In this document: piece after piece, positions 1 through 8,706 of the stretch
Layout of the letters: every line of letters begins with the position of its first letter
How positions within the stretch are numbered: position 1 is the first letter of the stretch
Assembly: GCA_949287985.1 (NCBI GenBank)
Contig: CASEIN010000044.1
Location: 1 to 64,000 of the forward strand
Length of the DNA stretch: 64,000 bases
Reading direction: 5' to 3'
Origin: Mucispirillum schaedleri
Lineage (GTDB): Bacteria > Chrysiogenota > Deferribacteres > Deferribacterales > Mucispirillaceae
Program-made: the position numbers and the translations under genes
Notes under the pieces: model-generated
Database searches by the model: none
Seen by the model: only the letters and a program-made list of their open reading frames with translations
Told to the model about the DNA's origin: nothing

Positions 1-23
1 CTCGGTTTTAGTGTAATATCCAT
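1..23 (-). CDS. start of an unidentified leftward gene (partial)
   Basis: An ATG at 23-21 on the minus strand is preceded by the strong ribosome site AAGGAGAG at 42-35 and reads M-D-I-T-L-K-P before the window ends. Too little is visible to name it. It is divergent from the TetR-family gene at 253, so it may be that regulator's target, which is inference from layout only. Its ribosome site is inside a predicted hairpin (25-98). Confidence 0.55.
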
Positions 24-24
24 T

Positions 25-98
25 AGTGGTTGTTCTCTCCTTATTTATTTTTTTAGCTAAAAAATATTATTTTATTTTAAGAGAGTTAACAACCACTT
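25..98 (-). promoter_or_regulatory. 5'-leader hairpin that buries a ribosome binding site
   Basis: On the minus strand, AGTGGTTGTT (98-89) is complementary to AACAACCACT (34-25). Past a two-base AA bulge, CTCTC pairs with GAGAG, which is part of the AAGGAGAG ribosome site of the gene starting at 23. The loop contains a further palindrome, TTTTAGCTAAAA. The arms are exact in the sequence. That the structure controls translation (thermosensor, ligand or protein binding) is inference. Confidence 0.5.
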
Positions 99-182
99 TT
101 TTATTTACTACTTTTTTCGCAATCGTTTTTAGAATTTACCGCTGAATAAATTGAAATCCCATAAAATATGTATATATTGTTT

Positions 183-201
183 ATGAATTTGTATTATTCA
201 T
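183..201. promoter_or_regulatory. possible TetR operator
   Basis: ATGAAT (183-188) and ATTCAT (196-201) form a 19-base palindrome with a 7-base spacer, in the divergent intergenic region between the gene starting at 23 and the TetR-family gene at 253. Size and position suit a TetR-family site, but in such AT-rich DNA a 6-base arm can arise by chance. Confidence 0.25.
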
Positions 202-252
202 TGAATGTTACATAAAATAATAATATTATAACAAAAGTAAGTAGGTAATTCT

Positions 253-834
253 ATGAGACATAAAGGTAAAACAAAAACGGCAGAAGCTTTAAAAGAAGCT
301 TTTTGGAAACTTTATTCTGAGAAAGATATTGATAAAATTAAAATCAGTGAAATAACTGATGCAGCAGGGTTTAATCGTGGTGTGTTCTATTCATATTATA
401 AAAATATTTATGAAATATATAATATAATAGAACGTGATACAATGCAAAAAATTAAAGAACTTTCTATGCTTATGCAGTCATTTATAATGGATAGTTCTTC
501 AAGCGATAAACTGGCATTGATTATAGATATATATAATAAGCATGAAAAATACCTTAAAGTGCTGTTTACAAAAGATGATAACCCACGCTTTATGGTGCGT
601 ATGAAAAAAATGCTTAAAGAAAACCTTCTTAATGAATATAAAAAGAAAAACAGTGTTGTTCATAAAACAACAGGATATTATATTGAATTTTATGTTTCTG
701 GTATGCTTAGCCTTTTAATCTACTGGTGCATTAACTCTGAAAAACTTTCTATTGATGAATTTGCTGAACTATTGAAAACCCTTGTTAAAACAGAGCCTGT
801 TAATATGCTTAAGCAAATATATGGTAGAAATTAA
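253..834 (+). CDS. TetR/AcrR-family transcriptional regulator
   Basis: A 193-residue protein of usual TetR length. The N-terminus (about residues 8-55) is a TetR-type helix-turn-helix: a first helix (ALKEAFWKLYSEK), ISEITDAAGFNRGVFYSYYKN as the recognition unit, then YEIYNIIERD. The rest is helical and should hold the ligand pocket and dimer interface; it gives no clue to the ligand. The gene is divergent from the partial gene at 1-23 and convergent with the lipoprotein gene at 836. It probably represses itself and perhaps its divergent neighbour. The family call is firm and the target unknown. Confidence 0.85.
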   Translation: MRHKGKTKTAEALKEAFWKLYSEKDIDKIKISEITDAAGFNRGVFYSYYKNIYEIYNIIERDTMQKIKELSMLMQSFIMDSSSSDKLALIIDIYNKHEKYLKVLFTKDDNPRFMVRMKKMLKENLLNEYKKKNSVVHKTTGYYIEFYVSGMLSLLIYWCINSEKLSIDEFAELLKTLVKTEPVNMLKQIYGRN

Positions 835-835
835 A

Positions 836-1231
836 CTACTCACCATGTTTATCAAGATAATCATCAAGCTCATCTAGTGCTTTTAATATTTCATCATAAA
901 TTGCACGTTCATTTTTATTAACGTATGGCTTGTATTTATTTGCAAACTTTCTTATAGAAGCTATAAAATTCCTGTCAGGCAGGACAAGACCTTGTATCAT
1001 ACCCCTTGTATAACCTGTAAAAATAACAAGCCCCCTTTTTGCAAGCTGTTTTCTCATTTGCCTTTTTTCAACTGCTGTTACTGAAACAAAACGAAGTTCC
1101 ACATCTATATCAAATATTTCTTTAGGTGTAGCAGAAATAGCTATCCTTTGAGAATAAGTTTTATAGGCTGTAGAGCAGCTGCCAAATAATAAAGCCGATA
1201 CTATAATAAATATTATTTTCACTTTTATCAT
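836..1231 (-). CDS. small predicted lipoprotein, unknown function
   Basis: A 131-residue protein with a lipoprotein signal (hydrophobic MIKVKIIFIIVSALLF followed by lipobox LFGSC, Cys about residue 19), so a lipid-anchored envelope protein. The mature part is mixed alpha/beta with a charged helical tail (DEILKALDELDDYLDKHGE); no family is recognised. Its start overlaps the aroC stop as ATGA, so it is the last gene of the leftward group and probably translationally coupled to aroC. There is no evident functional link to chorismate synthesis. Confidence 0.7.
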   Translation of the reverse strand: MIKVKIIFIIVSALLFGSCSTAYKTYSQRIAISATPKEIFDIDVELRFVSVTAVEKRQMRKQLAKRGLVIFTGYTRGMIQGLVLPDRNFIASIRKFANKYKPYVNKNERAIYDEILKALDELDDYLDKHGE

Positions 1232-2286
1232 ATTATCTGCCTGCCGTGATGAAGCATTATCATATCCACAACTGTAAGTGCTGCCATAGCTTCAGCTATT
1301 ACTACTGCACGGGGCGCAATACATGGGTCATGCCTGCCCTTTGTTATAATCTGCTGTTGCTTATTATGTATATCTATTGTATTTTTTGGTATAGTTATAG
1401 ACGATGTTGGTTTTACTGCAAAACGAAATACTATATCCTGCCCTGAAGATATGCCGCCTAATGTGCCACCTGCATTGTTTGATAAAAACCCCTCTGGTGT
1501 TATTTCATCATTATTTTCGCTTCCTTTCATTTCTGCCACTTTAAAACCAGCTCCAAATTCTATACCCTTTACAGCAGGTATGCTTAATATACCGTATGCA
1601 AGGCGTGCATTAAGTCTGTCAAATATTGGCTCACCTATTCCTACAGGCATATTTTTAATACATACTTCTATTATGCCGCCTATGGAATCCTGAGCCATTT
1701 TGGCATCCATTATAGCTTTCTCCATTAAAGGATATGCTTTTTCATCTGCTGTGCGAACAGGGTTTTGCTCTATAAAATCTCTGTTAAAATTTTCTGCTCT
1801 TACATTCCCTATTTGTATAGTGTAGGCAAAAATATCTATATCCAGCTTTTTTAATATCTTTTTTGCAACAGCACCTGAGGCAACCCTGCCTATTGTTTCT
1901 CTAGCAGATGACCTGCCCCCACCTCTATAATCTCTAATGCCATATTTTTTAAAGTATGTAAAATCAGCATGACCTGGGCGAAATAAATCTTTTATATCAC
2001 TGTAATCTTTACTTCTTTGGTTTGTATTCCTAACTAAAACAGCAATAGGTGTGCCTGTAGTTTTTCCTTCAAATACACCTGATAATATTTCTGCCTTATC
2101 GTCTTCCTGACGCATGGTAGAAACTTTGCTTTGCCCCGGTTTTCTTCTATTAAGTTCAAATTGTATATCATCAACTGAAAGCTCAAGCCCTGCCACACAG
2201 TTATCTATTACAACACCAACACCCTCCCCATGACTTTCACCAAAAGTAGTTATTCTAAAAAATTCACCATACGAATTTGAAATCAT
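1228..2286 (-). CDS. aroC: chorismate synthase
   Basis: A 352-residue protein of full family length. It converts 5-enolpyruvylshikimate-3-phosphate to chorismate, the last step of the common aromatic pathway, using reduced FMN. Signatures present are GESHG near the N-terminus, RRKPGQSK, RPGHADFTYFKKYG, the RGGGRSSARET motif and, near the C-terminus, a KGRHDPCIAPRAV block. An AGGAG ribosome site precedes the ATG at 2286. It follows the broken crcB and is coupled by overlap to the small lipoprotein. No other aro gene is in the window. Confidence 0.97.
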   Translation of the reverse strand: MISNSYGEFFRITTFGESHGEGVGVVIDNCVAGLELSVDDIQFELNRRKPGQSKVSTMRQEDDKAEILSGVFEGKTTGTPIAVLVRNTNQRSKDYSDIKDLFRPGHADFTYFKKYGIRDYRGGGRSSARETIGRVASGAVAKKILKKLDIDIFAYTIQIGNVRAENFNRDFIEQNPVRTADEKAYPLMEKAIMDAKMAQDSIGGIIEVCIKNMPVGIGEPIFDRLNARLAYGILSIPAVKGIEFGAGFKVAEMKGSENNDEITPEGFLSNNAGGTLGGISSGQDIVFRFAVKPTSSITIPKNTIDIHNKQQQIITKGRHDPCIAPRAVVIAEAMAALTVVDMIMLHHGRQII

Positions 2287-2306
2287 CTATTTCTCCTAAT
2301 ACATAA

Positions 2307-2656
2307 TTAGCCAAATACTTTTTTAGATAATGTATACCCAAGGGATACAAAAAGCAATGTTAATACTACATTTAATATTATATTAATTGCAAGCATTTTA
2401 TATTCGCCTAACCTTAAAAGCCCCATATTATCTAACGAAAATGCAGAAAATGTGGTAAGTGCCCCTAAAAAACCAGTAATTATAAAATATTTTAAATAAC
2501 TACCCTGCATACTCTCAGGAAGCCCAATACATTTACAAACAGCACTCCAAAAATAGAAGATAAACCAAGCCTGTTTGTAAAAAATAAAAGAGATAAGCTC
2601 CTAAAAATTGCGCCTAAAAAACCACCAGCACCTACAGCAACTAATTGCAGCAACAT
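2307..2656 (-). pseudogene. crcB: fluoride channel CrcB/Fluc, frameshifted with an internal deletion
   Basis: From the ATG at 2656 the frame reads like a CrcB N-terminus: LQLVAVGAGGFLGAIFRSL, then GVLFVNVLG. Right after VNVLG the frame leads to a stop. The remaining CrcB sequence (KYFIITGFLGALTTFSAFS, the pore motif region, to the C-terminus) continues in another frame and ends at 2307. The span is 350 nt, not a multiple of three, and the helix expected between VNVLG and the ITTGF-like block (about ten residues) is missing. The family exports fluoride as a dual-topology dimer. With this lesion the product is probably non-functional. A fragment from the internal ATG at 2510 (67 residues) could be translated. 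Confidence 0.75.
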
Positions 2657-2674
2657 TATTACACCATAACTTAA

Positions 2675-3643
2675 TTATTTTAAAAGAGATTCTATTCTTG
2701 ATTTATCTTCATCATATATTTCAAAATTTGTTTTTACATATTCATTATAATAATCTAGTGCAGTTTTACCATTATTATCTTTTAATTTTGTATCAGCTCC
2801 ACCAACTATTAATGCATTAAACCCTTCTATATCAGAATTTTTTAAAGCAAGCATTAATGGAGTAACTCCATTACTATCTCCTTTATTAATATCAGCTTTA
2901 GCAAGTATTAAAAATGATATTATTTCCTTGTAATCATCAAGCTTTAAATGGCTTCTCTGTTCTACAGCATAAAGCACTATTGGTGTTGCTCCATACTCAC
3001 TATAATCATGGTTTATATCAAAACCTTTATTTATCATCTGCTCTAATGTATATATATCAGCATGAGAAACACACATATAAACAGGCGAACCAGTCCATAC
3101 ATCACCCCATACAAAATACATATCAAGGTTTTCTTGGGATAGAAGCATATCAACAGCATCATAATTTTCAGCAGCTATTGCCTGACTAAGTGGCGGTATG
3201 CCGTCATCTGAAGCGTTATTAAGATTTGCCCCCTTTTCTATTAAATATTTTAATGAAAACATATTACCTGCTGTTATAGCAGTACGCAGTGCATTTTCAC
3301 CGTAGCTGTTTATTGCATTAATATCTATTCCTTGATTTATATGATTATCAAGGCTGCTGTTATCTTTTGCATTAATTACAGCTTTAAAAAAGCTGTCAAT
3401 ATCTGCATTAGTATTATTTTTTTCAACCTTTTGGATAAGGTCTGTATTTTCACCTTCCGCCTCAGGTGCTTTTGCGTTTTGTATTACTATTCCTTCTTCT
3501 GATAATATATCAATATCACTGATTTTTTCCTGAGTATTCATTTCAGTACTATTTGTATTTTCTACACTACTTACTTCTTCTTTTTTACAGCCGTAAAATA
3601 AAAATATTGTAGAAATTAAGGAAATAACTATTTTTTTAACCAT
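2675..3643 (-). CDS. ankyrin-repeat lipoprotein
   Basis: A 322-residue protein with a lipoprotein signal peptide (lipobox LFYGC, Cys about residue 19), a Glu/Asn-rich linker, then several ankyrin repeats from about residue 80 to the end (for example NSYGENALRTAITAGN, ASDDGIPPLSQAIAAEN, DSNGVTPLMLALKNSD, DNNGKTALDYYNEY). It should be lipid-anchored in the envelope and bind a protein partner; no enzymatic motif is seen. It leads the leftward group ankyrin-crcB-aroC-lipoprotein, 18 bases upstream of crcB, and is divergent from the small membrane protein at 3690. Three other exported ankyrin proteins lie in this window. Confidence 0.85.
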   Translation of the reverse strand: MVKKIVISLISTIFLFYGCKKEEVSSVENTNSTEMNTQEKISDIDILSEEGIVIQNAKAPEAEGENTDLIQKVEKNNTNADIDSFFKAVINAKDNSSLDNHINQGIDINAINSYGENALRTAITAGNMFSLKYLIEKGANLNNASDDGIPPLSQAIAAENYDAVDMLLSQENLDMYFVWGDVWTGSPVYMCVSHADIYTLEQMINKGFDINHDYSEYGATPIVLYAVEQRSHLKLDDYKEIISFLILAKADINKGDSNGVTPLMLALKNSDIEGFNALIVGGADTKLKDNNGKTALDYYNEYVKTNFEIYDEDKSRIESLLK

Positions 3644-3689
3644 AAATCACCTTTACAAATTAAGATAAAATAAGTATAACATAAATATT

Positions 3690-3953
3690 ATGAGTTATGA
3701 AACAATTTTTACAATTTTTAAAATAGGAATTATATGTTTTTTCCTTAACCTGCCATTTGGTATGGTTAGAAGCCGTTTTACATCATACAGTGTTATGTGG
3801 TTTATAAGCATACATGCACCAATTCCAGTTGCAGCAATACTTAGGCGGGCAGCTGGTTTTTCTTTTTGGTATGTGTTTATATTCATGGCTTTTGGTATTG
3901 CTGGTCAAATTTTAGGCAAAAAAATTGCACTTAAATATTTCCCACCAAAATAA
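3690..3953 (+). CDS. small integral membrane protein, unknown function
   Basis: An 87-residue hydrophobic protein with two or three predicted membrane helices (about residues 8-24, 35-50 and 55-78). It has conserved-looking features such as NLPFGMVRSRF, HAPIPVAAILRR and a GQILGKK stretch near the C-terminus. It resembles small conserved membrane proteins of diderm bacteria but I cannot assign a family. The ATG has no clear ribosome site and lies only 46 bases from the divergent ankyrin lipoprotein, with a TATAAC-like -10 about 15 bases upstream, so the mRNA may be nearly leaderless. Confidence 0.65.
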   Translation: MSYETIFTIFKIGIICFFLNLPFGMVRSRFTSYSVMWFISIHAPIPVAAILRRAAGFSFWYVFIFMAFGIAGQILGKKIALKYFPPK

Positions 3954-4076
3954 ATTTTCTATTTTAGTTATTTATTTTATAAAAATGATTTAAAACAGCC
4001 AAAAATAAATTTATATCTTGATTTTTAAAATTAGTTTTATTACATTATTGAATATAAAATAAGGAAGTGATTTGAT

Positions 4077-5630
4077 ATGAATAAACTTTTAACACTTTTA
4101 ATTGTTATTTTTGTGATTTTTGGTTGTGGTGAAAATTTCACTACTAAAAATCCAACAAACAGCACAGAGCAGGGTGGAAGCAACACTGGTGATAACACTG
4201 GAACTGAAATTGTAGATGATGTAATAGATATATCAATTAAAAGCTGTGTGAATACTTTTGATGAAGAAAGTAATCCTATTAAATCATGCGAACAAGAAAT
4301 AAATGAATTAACACTTGATTTAACTGATAAAATAAGTGCTGAAATACAAGGTGATGCTAAACCGCAGAATGCTGCTAACCGTTTAGTTTATTACTCAGTT
4401 GAGCCATCAAGCCTTGCATCAATTGACAGTAATGGCAATGTAACAGCAAAAAATACAGGGAAAGGCACTATTACTGTGCAGTCTGACAGTAACCCTGAAG
4501 TAAAAAAATCTATTCCATTAACTATAACTAACAGTGCAGCAGAAAAAGGCGAAACAACACCTGTGCAGGCGATAGGTTTTGAAGAAACAAACCTTATTTT
4601 ACAAATGGGTGAAAAATATCAATTAACACCAAAATTTACACCAGTTAATACAACAAAAAGAGATTTTGAATGTAGTGCTGGTAATCTTGCAAATTATGTA
4701 GATATAGATAAAGATACATGTGAAATAACTGGTAAAAAAGTAACTGACTACGATGGTTTCGTTGAAATAAAAAACCAGGAGAATAAAACAGGCAGTGTTT
4801 CTATTAAAGTTGTAGAGAAAAAAATATCACTTGAAAATTTCAGCATAACACCAAAATCTATTACAGTTAATAAAGAACAGACTTTTTCATTAACAGATAA
4901 ATTTCAGATTACATATAATCCAGCAGATACTAACGAAAAAGATTTTAATTACTCATCTAGTAATAGTGATATTTTGTTTAATGTTTCTGGCAGTAGATTT
5001 AGACCTGATAGTGTTGGAGTAGCAACTATAACAGTAACATCAAAATTTCACCCAGAGATGTCTGAAGAAGTGATTGTTAATGTTAAAGACCCATACGACA
5101 TAGAGCCACCTGTTTATAATGATATTAATCCATCAGATATGGCAACTTATAGTGATAGAATGTATATTAAAATAATGTTTGATGTTATAAGCTCTACTGG
5201 AGATATAAAAAATAATGAAGGTTTAAAGGGGATACATCAGATAGATGTGCAGCCAAATGGTAAAAATGGCATTGAACTGATAACTAAAAATATGAATGGT
5301 TATATTAGTAACTATGGTTTTTGTGAAAAATATGGCTGTATGCAGGGAAGACCAGAAAATGAAGATATAGCTGTAAAAAGTTCTGGTATAAATTATTATG
5401 TTGGTCATAACGATTTATATATTCCTGTAAGAAATAGTGGTAAATCTACATACGATATATATACTATATTCTCTTTTGGCTCTGCAAGACTTTATTACAG
5501 AAGCAACGAGCAGCTTGTAATTGACTGGGACCAATATAACCCTGAAATCCATAAAAATGCTGCTAAATTTCATATTATATTAAAAGATAGAACTTTTAGC
5601 AGCACATTTGATGGCTTTGATACAAAATAA
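4077..5630 (+). CDS. Big_2 (Ig-like) domain lipoprotein
   Basis: A 517-residue lipoprotein: hydrophobic signal then lipobox VIFGC (Cys about residue 17). The mature part has a Thr/Asn/Gly-rich linker followed by bacterial Ig-like group 2 modules, recognisable by SLASIDSNGNVTAKNTGKG with TITVQSDSNPEVKKSIPLTI, by TNLILQMGEKYQLTPKFTP, and by a third module ending GVATITVTSKFHPEMSEEV. The last 170 residues form a separate domain with two Cys (FCEKYGC) that I do not recognise. Big_2 domains are typical of surface adhesins and cell-wall proteins. It is a single gene with its own terminator. A second Big_2 lipoprotein lies at 32634-34394. Confidence 0.8.
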   Translation: MNKLLTLLIVIFVIFGCGENFTTKNPTNSTEQGGSNTGDNTGTEIVDDVIDISIKSCVNTFDEESNPIKSCEQEINELTLDLTDKISAEIQGDAKPQNAANRLVYYSVEPSSLASIDSNGNVTAKNTGKGTITVQSDSNPEVKKSIPLTITNSAAEKGETTPVQAIGFEETNLILQMGEKYQLTPKFTPVNTTKRDFECSAGNLANYVDIDKDTCEITGKKVTDYDGFVEIKNQENKTGSVSIKVVEKKISLENFSITPKSITVNKEQTFSLTDKFQITYNPADTNEKDFNYSSSNSDILFNVSGSRFRPDSVGVATITVTSKFHPEMSEEVIVNVKDPYDIEPPVYNDINPSDMATYSDRMYIKIMFDVISSTGDIKNNEGLKGIHQIDVQPNGKNGIELITKNMNGYISNYGFCEKYGCMQGRPENEDIAVKSSGINYYVGHNDLYIPVRNSGKSTYDIYTIFSFGSARLYYRSNEQLVIDWDQYNPEIHKNAAKFHIILKDRTFSSTFDGFDTK

Positions 5631-5642
5631 ATAATTAAACTT

Positions 5643-5675
5643 AAAGTGGCAGAAGATAATTTCTGCCACTTTTTC
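5643..5675 (+). terminator. Rho-independent terminator of the Big_2 lipoprotein gene
   Basis: AAAGTGGCAGAA (5643-5654) and TTCTGCCACTTT (5661-5672) form a perfect 12-bp stem with a 6-base loop, and the right arm runs into a T tract. Confidence 0.9.
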
Positions 5676-5735
5676 ATAATCTTTTGATATATATAAATTT
5701 GTTCTAAATAAATTCTTAAAAACACATTATTTTTG

Positions 5736-5764
5736 TTGACTAATCATATTTTTACTATTATAAA
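5736..5764 (+). promoter_or_regulatory. sigma-70 type promoter upstream of thrS
   Basis: TTGACT (5736-5741) and TATAAA (5759-5764) are separated by 17 bases, about 65 bases upstream of the thrS ATG. No T-box or other leader structure was recognised between it and the gene. Confidence 0.55.
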
Positions 5765-5830
5765 TTTTATTTACTATATAGGCTTTCAAGCGTGCAGCTC
5801 ATACAACTGCAAATGTATAAGGAGCTAATT

Positions 5831-7753
5831 ATGAATATAACATTACCAGATGGTGCAAGTATTGAATTAGAAGATAATTCTACAATATTAGATGCTGCTA
5901 AAAAAATCTCTAACAGCCTTGCTAAAAAAGCAGTAGCAGGCGTTATTAATGACAAACTTGTTGATTTAAATACTGCACTCCATAACGGAGATAATATAAA
6001 AATATTAACGGAATCTGATGAAGAAGCATTAGAAATACTTAGACATTCTACTGCTCACTTAATGGCTCAGGCTGTTTTAAGGCTTTATCCAGAAACAAAA
6101 GTTACTATTGGGCCAGTTGTAGAAAACGGTTTCTACTATGACTTTGACAGAGATACACCATTTACTGTAGAAGATTTAGAAAAAATAGAAAAAGAAATGG
6201 CTAAAATCTCTGCTGAAAATATATTAATCACAAGAAAAGAAATTTCTGCTGGTGAAGCTGTTGACCGCTTTACAAAAGAAGATGAAAAATATAAAGTAGA
6301 AATTATTAAAGATTTAGGTGTAGATACCGTATCCCTTTATGAACAAGGTGATTTTACTGACCTTTGCCGTGGTCCTCATGTTTCATCTACTGGCAAAATA
6401 AAACATTTTAAACTTTTATCTGTGGCTGGTGCTTACTGGAGAGGTGATGAAAAAAATAAACAGCTTCAAAGAATATATGGCACTTCATGGTTTTCTAAAA
6501 AAGAACTTGATGACTATATTAATATGCTTGAAGAAGCAAAAAAAAGAGACCACAGACGACTTGGAAAACAGCTTAAACTTTTTACTATTGAAGAAGATGC
6601 AGGGGCTGGCTTTCCTATATATCTGCCAAAAGGTGGAATGTTACGAGCAGTATTAGAACAGTTTGAAAGAGAAGAACATATTAAAAGAGGCTATGATATA
6701 GTTTATGGCCCTACTATTCTTAAAAAAGATTTATGGGTGTGCTCAGGCCACTATGATAACTATAAAGAAAACATGTATTTTACAGAAATCGACGGGACAG
6801 AATTTGGTATTAAACCAATGAACTGCTTATCCCATATTATGATGTATAAAAACGACCTGCACAGCTACCGCGATTTACCACTTAGGTTTTTTGAACTTGG
6901 TACGGTACACAGGCATGAAAAATCTGGCGTACTTCATGGGCTTATGAGGGTGCGTGCATTTACCCAAGATGATGCACATATTTTTTGCAGGCAGGACCAG
7001 CTTCAGCAGGAAATCACTGATATTTTAGATTTCGTGCAGTATGTTATGGATATTTTTGGTTTTGAATTTATCCATACAGTATCTACCCGCCCTGAAGAAA
7101 AATTCATAGGCTCAGTAGAAATATGGGATACTGCTACAAAAGCATTAATTGATGCACTAGAATCAAAAGGCTTAAACTACACTATTAATGAAGGTGACGG
7201 TGCTTTTTACGGACCAAAAATTGATATTAAATTAAAAGATGCATTGGGGAGATTATGGCAGTGTGCTACAATTCAGTGCGACTTTAATCTTCCAGAACGT
7301 TTTGATTTAACTTATGTAGGACAAGATGGTGAAAAACACCGCCCAGTTATGCTTCACAGGGTTATTCTTGGTTCTGTTGATAGATTTTTAGGGGTGTTAA
7401 TTGAACACTTTGCAGGTGCATTCCCTGTTTGGATTTCACCTGTGCAGGTTAAAGTAATGAATATTACTGATGAAAGTGCTGAATATGCTGAAAGTTTATA
7501 TAAACAGCTTAAACAAGCAGGTATAAGAGCCGAAAAAGATTTAAGAAACGAAAAAATAGGCTACAAAATCAGAGAAGCACAAATGGAAAAAGTACCACAT
7601 ATGATAGTTGTTGGCAATAACGAAATGCATGAAAATAAAATTTCTGTCCGTTTAAGAAACGGGCAAACTCATAATAATATTGATTTTTCTTCCTATCTTA
7701 ATGTTTTAAATGCATTGATACAATTAAAATCACTTGAATTATGGGAAAAATAA
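5831..7753 (+). CDS. thrS: threonyl-tRNA synthetase
   Basis: The ATG at 5831 follows AAGGAG at 5819-5824; an in-frame ATG at 5792 would add 13 residues of no similarity. The product of 640 residues matches the usual length (about 640). In order: TGS domain (residues 1-60), editing domain with HSTAH and the DLCRGPH motif, then the class II catalytic core with PMNCLSHI, motif 2 [22 protein letters not shown] and [15 protein letters not shown], and a C-terminal anticodon-binding domain. It charges tRNA-Thr and clears mis-charged Ser. It heads the thrS-infC-rpmI-rplT translation operon. No pheST follows, unlike in many bacteria. Confidence 0.98.
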   Translation: MNITLPDGASIELEDNSTILDAAKKISNSLAKKAVAGVINDKLVDLNTALHNGDNIKILTESDEEALEILRHSTAHLMAQAVLRLYPETKVTIGPVVENGFYYDFDRDTPFTVEDLEKIEKEMAKISAENILITRKEISAGEAVDRFTKEDEKYKVEIIKDLGVDTVSLYEQGDFTDLCRGPHVSSTGKIKHFKLLSVAGAYWRGDEKNKQLQRIYGTSWFSKKELDDYINMLEEAKKRDHRRLGKQLKLFTIEEDAGAGFPIYLPKGGMLRAVLEQFEREEHIKRGYDIVYGPTILKKDLWVCSGHYDNYKENMYFTEIDGTEFGIKPMNCLSHIMMYKNDLHSYRDLPLRFFELGTVHRHEKSGVLHGLMRVRAFTQDDAHIFCRQDQLQQEITDILDFVQYVMDIFGFEFIHTVSTRPEEKFIGSVEIWDTATKALIDALESKGLNYTINEGDGAFYGPKIDIKLKDALGRLWQCATIQCDFNLPERFDLTYVGQDGEKHRPVMLHRVILGSVDRFLGVLIEHFAGAFPVWISPVQVKVMNITDESAEYAESLYKQLKQAGIRAEKDLRNEKIGYKIREAQMEKVPHMIVVGNNEMHENKISVRLRNGQTHNNIDFSSYLNVLNALIQLKSLELWEK

Positions 7754-7813
7754 TATTATAAGTATTACCTAAAAAGGTATTAAAGGGATTTTTCTCTTTT
7801 ATGGAGGTGTGCC

Positions 7814-8350
7814 ATACCGTCAGCAAAAGATGCAGACAAAGAAAGGGTTAATGAAGAAATCACTGCTTCAGAAGTTCGCCTTATAGGTGATGATGGGCAG
7901 GCGTTAGGGATTTTATCATTACATGAAGCCTTGGATATTGCCAGAGAAAAAGGGTATGACTTAGTTGAAGTGGCAGCTGGTGCTAAACCGCCTGTATGTC
8001 GTATTATGGACTACAGTAAGTATAAGTTTGAAAAAAACAAAAAAGAAAAAGAAGCACGTAAAAAGCAGCGTCAACACCAAGTTGATGTTAAAGAAATAAA
8101 ATTTCGCCCTAAAATTGAAGAACATGACTATAATGTTAAACTAAAGCATATCAGACGTTTTCTATCAGACGGAGATAAAGTAAAAATCGTCATCCGATAT
8201 AGAGGCAGAGAGATTATGTTTTTAGATGCAGGGACAGAGCTTTTAAATAAAATATCTAATGATGTGGAAGACTTAGGCACTATGGAGAAAAAGCCAGAAC
8301 TTTTAGGTAAACAACAGATGATAGTAATTGCCCCAAAGGCAACAAAATAA
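7814..8350 (+). CDS. infC: translation initiation factor IF-3, ATA start codon
   Basis: The IF-3 frame extends upstream of the first in-frame TTG (7931) through the family N-terminus: PSAKDADKERVNEEITASEV, then RLIGDDGQALGILSLHEALD. The frame opens at a TAA at 7781. No ATG, GTG or TTG lies between it and the conserved N-terminal sequence. ATA at 7814 sits 6 bases after GGAGG (7803-7807), so it is the likely start, giving 178 residues against about 180 in E. coli. Later motifs are PPVCRIMDYSKYKFE, VKEIKFRPKI and the C-terminal domain to residue 178. Non-canonical infC starts (AUU in E. coli) underlie IF-3 autoregulation. Confidence 0.93.
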   Translation: MPSAKDADKERVNEEITASEVRLIGDDGQALGILSLHEALDIAREKGYDLVEVAAGAKPPVCRIMDYSKYKFEKNKKEKEARKKQRQHQVDVKEIKFRPKIEEHDYNVKLKHIRRFLSDGDKVKIVIRYRGREIMFLDAGTELLNKISNDVEDLGTMEKKPELLGKQQMIVIAPKATK

Positions 8351-8391
8351 ACGCTTAATTTTGTAAAGCTTGAATTTTAAAAGGAGTAACA

Positions 8392-8595
8392 ATGGCTACG
8401 CACAAAGTTAAAACCCACAAGGGTGCAAAAAAACGCTTTAAAATTAGTGCTACTGGCAAACTCATTTTCCAAAAACAAGGTATGAGACACATTGCCACAG
8501 GCATAAGCAGAAAGCGTAAACGTCAGTTAAAAGAAACTGGTGTTATTACAGGCACAGTGGCTGCAAATATGCGCCGTATTATGCCTTATGCATAA
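8392..8595 (+). CDS. rpmI: 50S ribosomal protein L35
   Basis: A 67-residue, highly basic protein of normal L35 length, with KTHKGAKKRFKISATGKL and the family block RHIATGISRKRKRQLK. An AAGGAG site precedes the ATG. It lies between infC and rplT in the conserved order. Confidence 0.97.
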   Translation: MATHKVKTHKGAKKRFKISATGKLIFQKQGMRHIATGISRKRKRQLKETGVITGTVAANMRRIMPYA

Positions 8596-8653
8596 GATAT
8601 TTAATATCTTATCTATTTATTAAGCTATGTGTACGGCATTAGGCCGCCGTATG
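8594..8653 (+). promoter_or_regulatory. two hairpins in the rpmI-rplT spacer, possible L20 control site
   Basis: The 111-base spacer holds AAGATAT/ATATCTT (8594-8600 with 8604-8610) and TACGGC/GCCGTA (8632-8637 with 8646-8651, extendable by G-U pairs). L20 is known to autoregulate the operon by binding structured mRNA in other bacteria. Whether these hairpins are that site is inference. Confidence 0.35.
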
Positions 8654-8706
8654 ACAGGCAAAAAATTTATTAACCTAAGTCAAGATGACTTAACAAGGAG
8701 GAAAAA

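Noticed and set aside
5673-5830. Possible T-box leader before thrS
   Set aside because: No T-box sequence, antiterminator or specifier loop was found; only a plain promoter is visible.
7801-7851. A 16-codon ATG frame overlapping the infC start
   Set aside because: It has no proper ribosome site of its own and uses the bases of the infC Shine-Dalgarno site; the IF-3 frame explains the region better.
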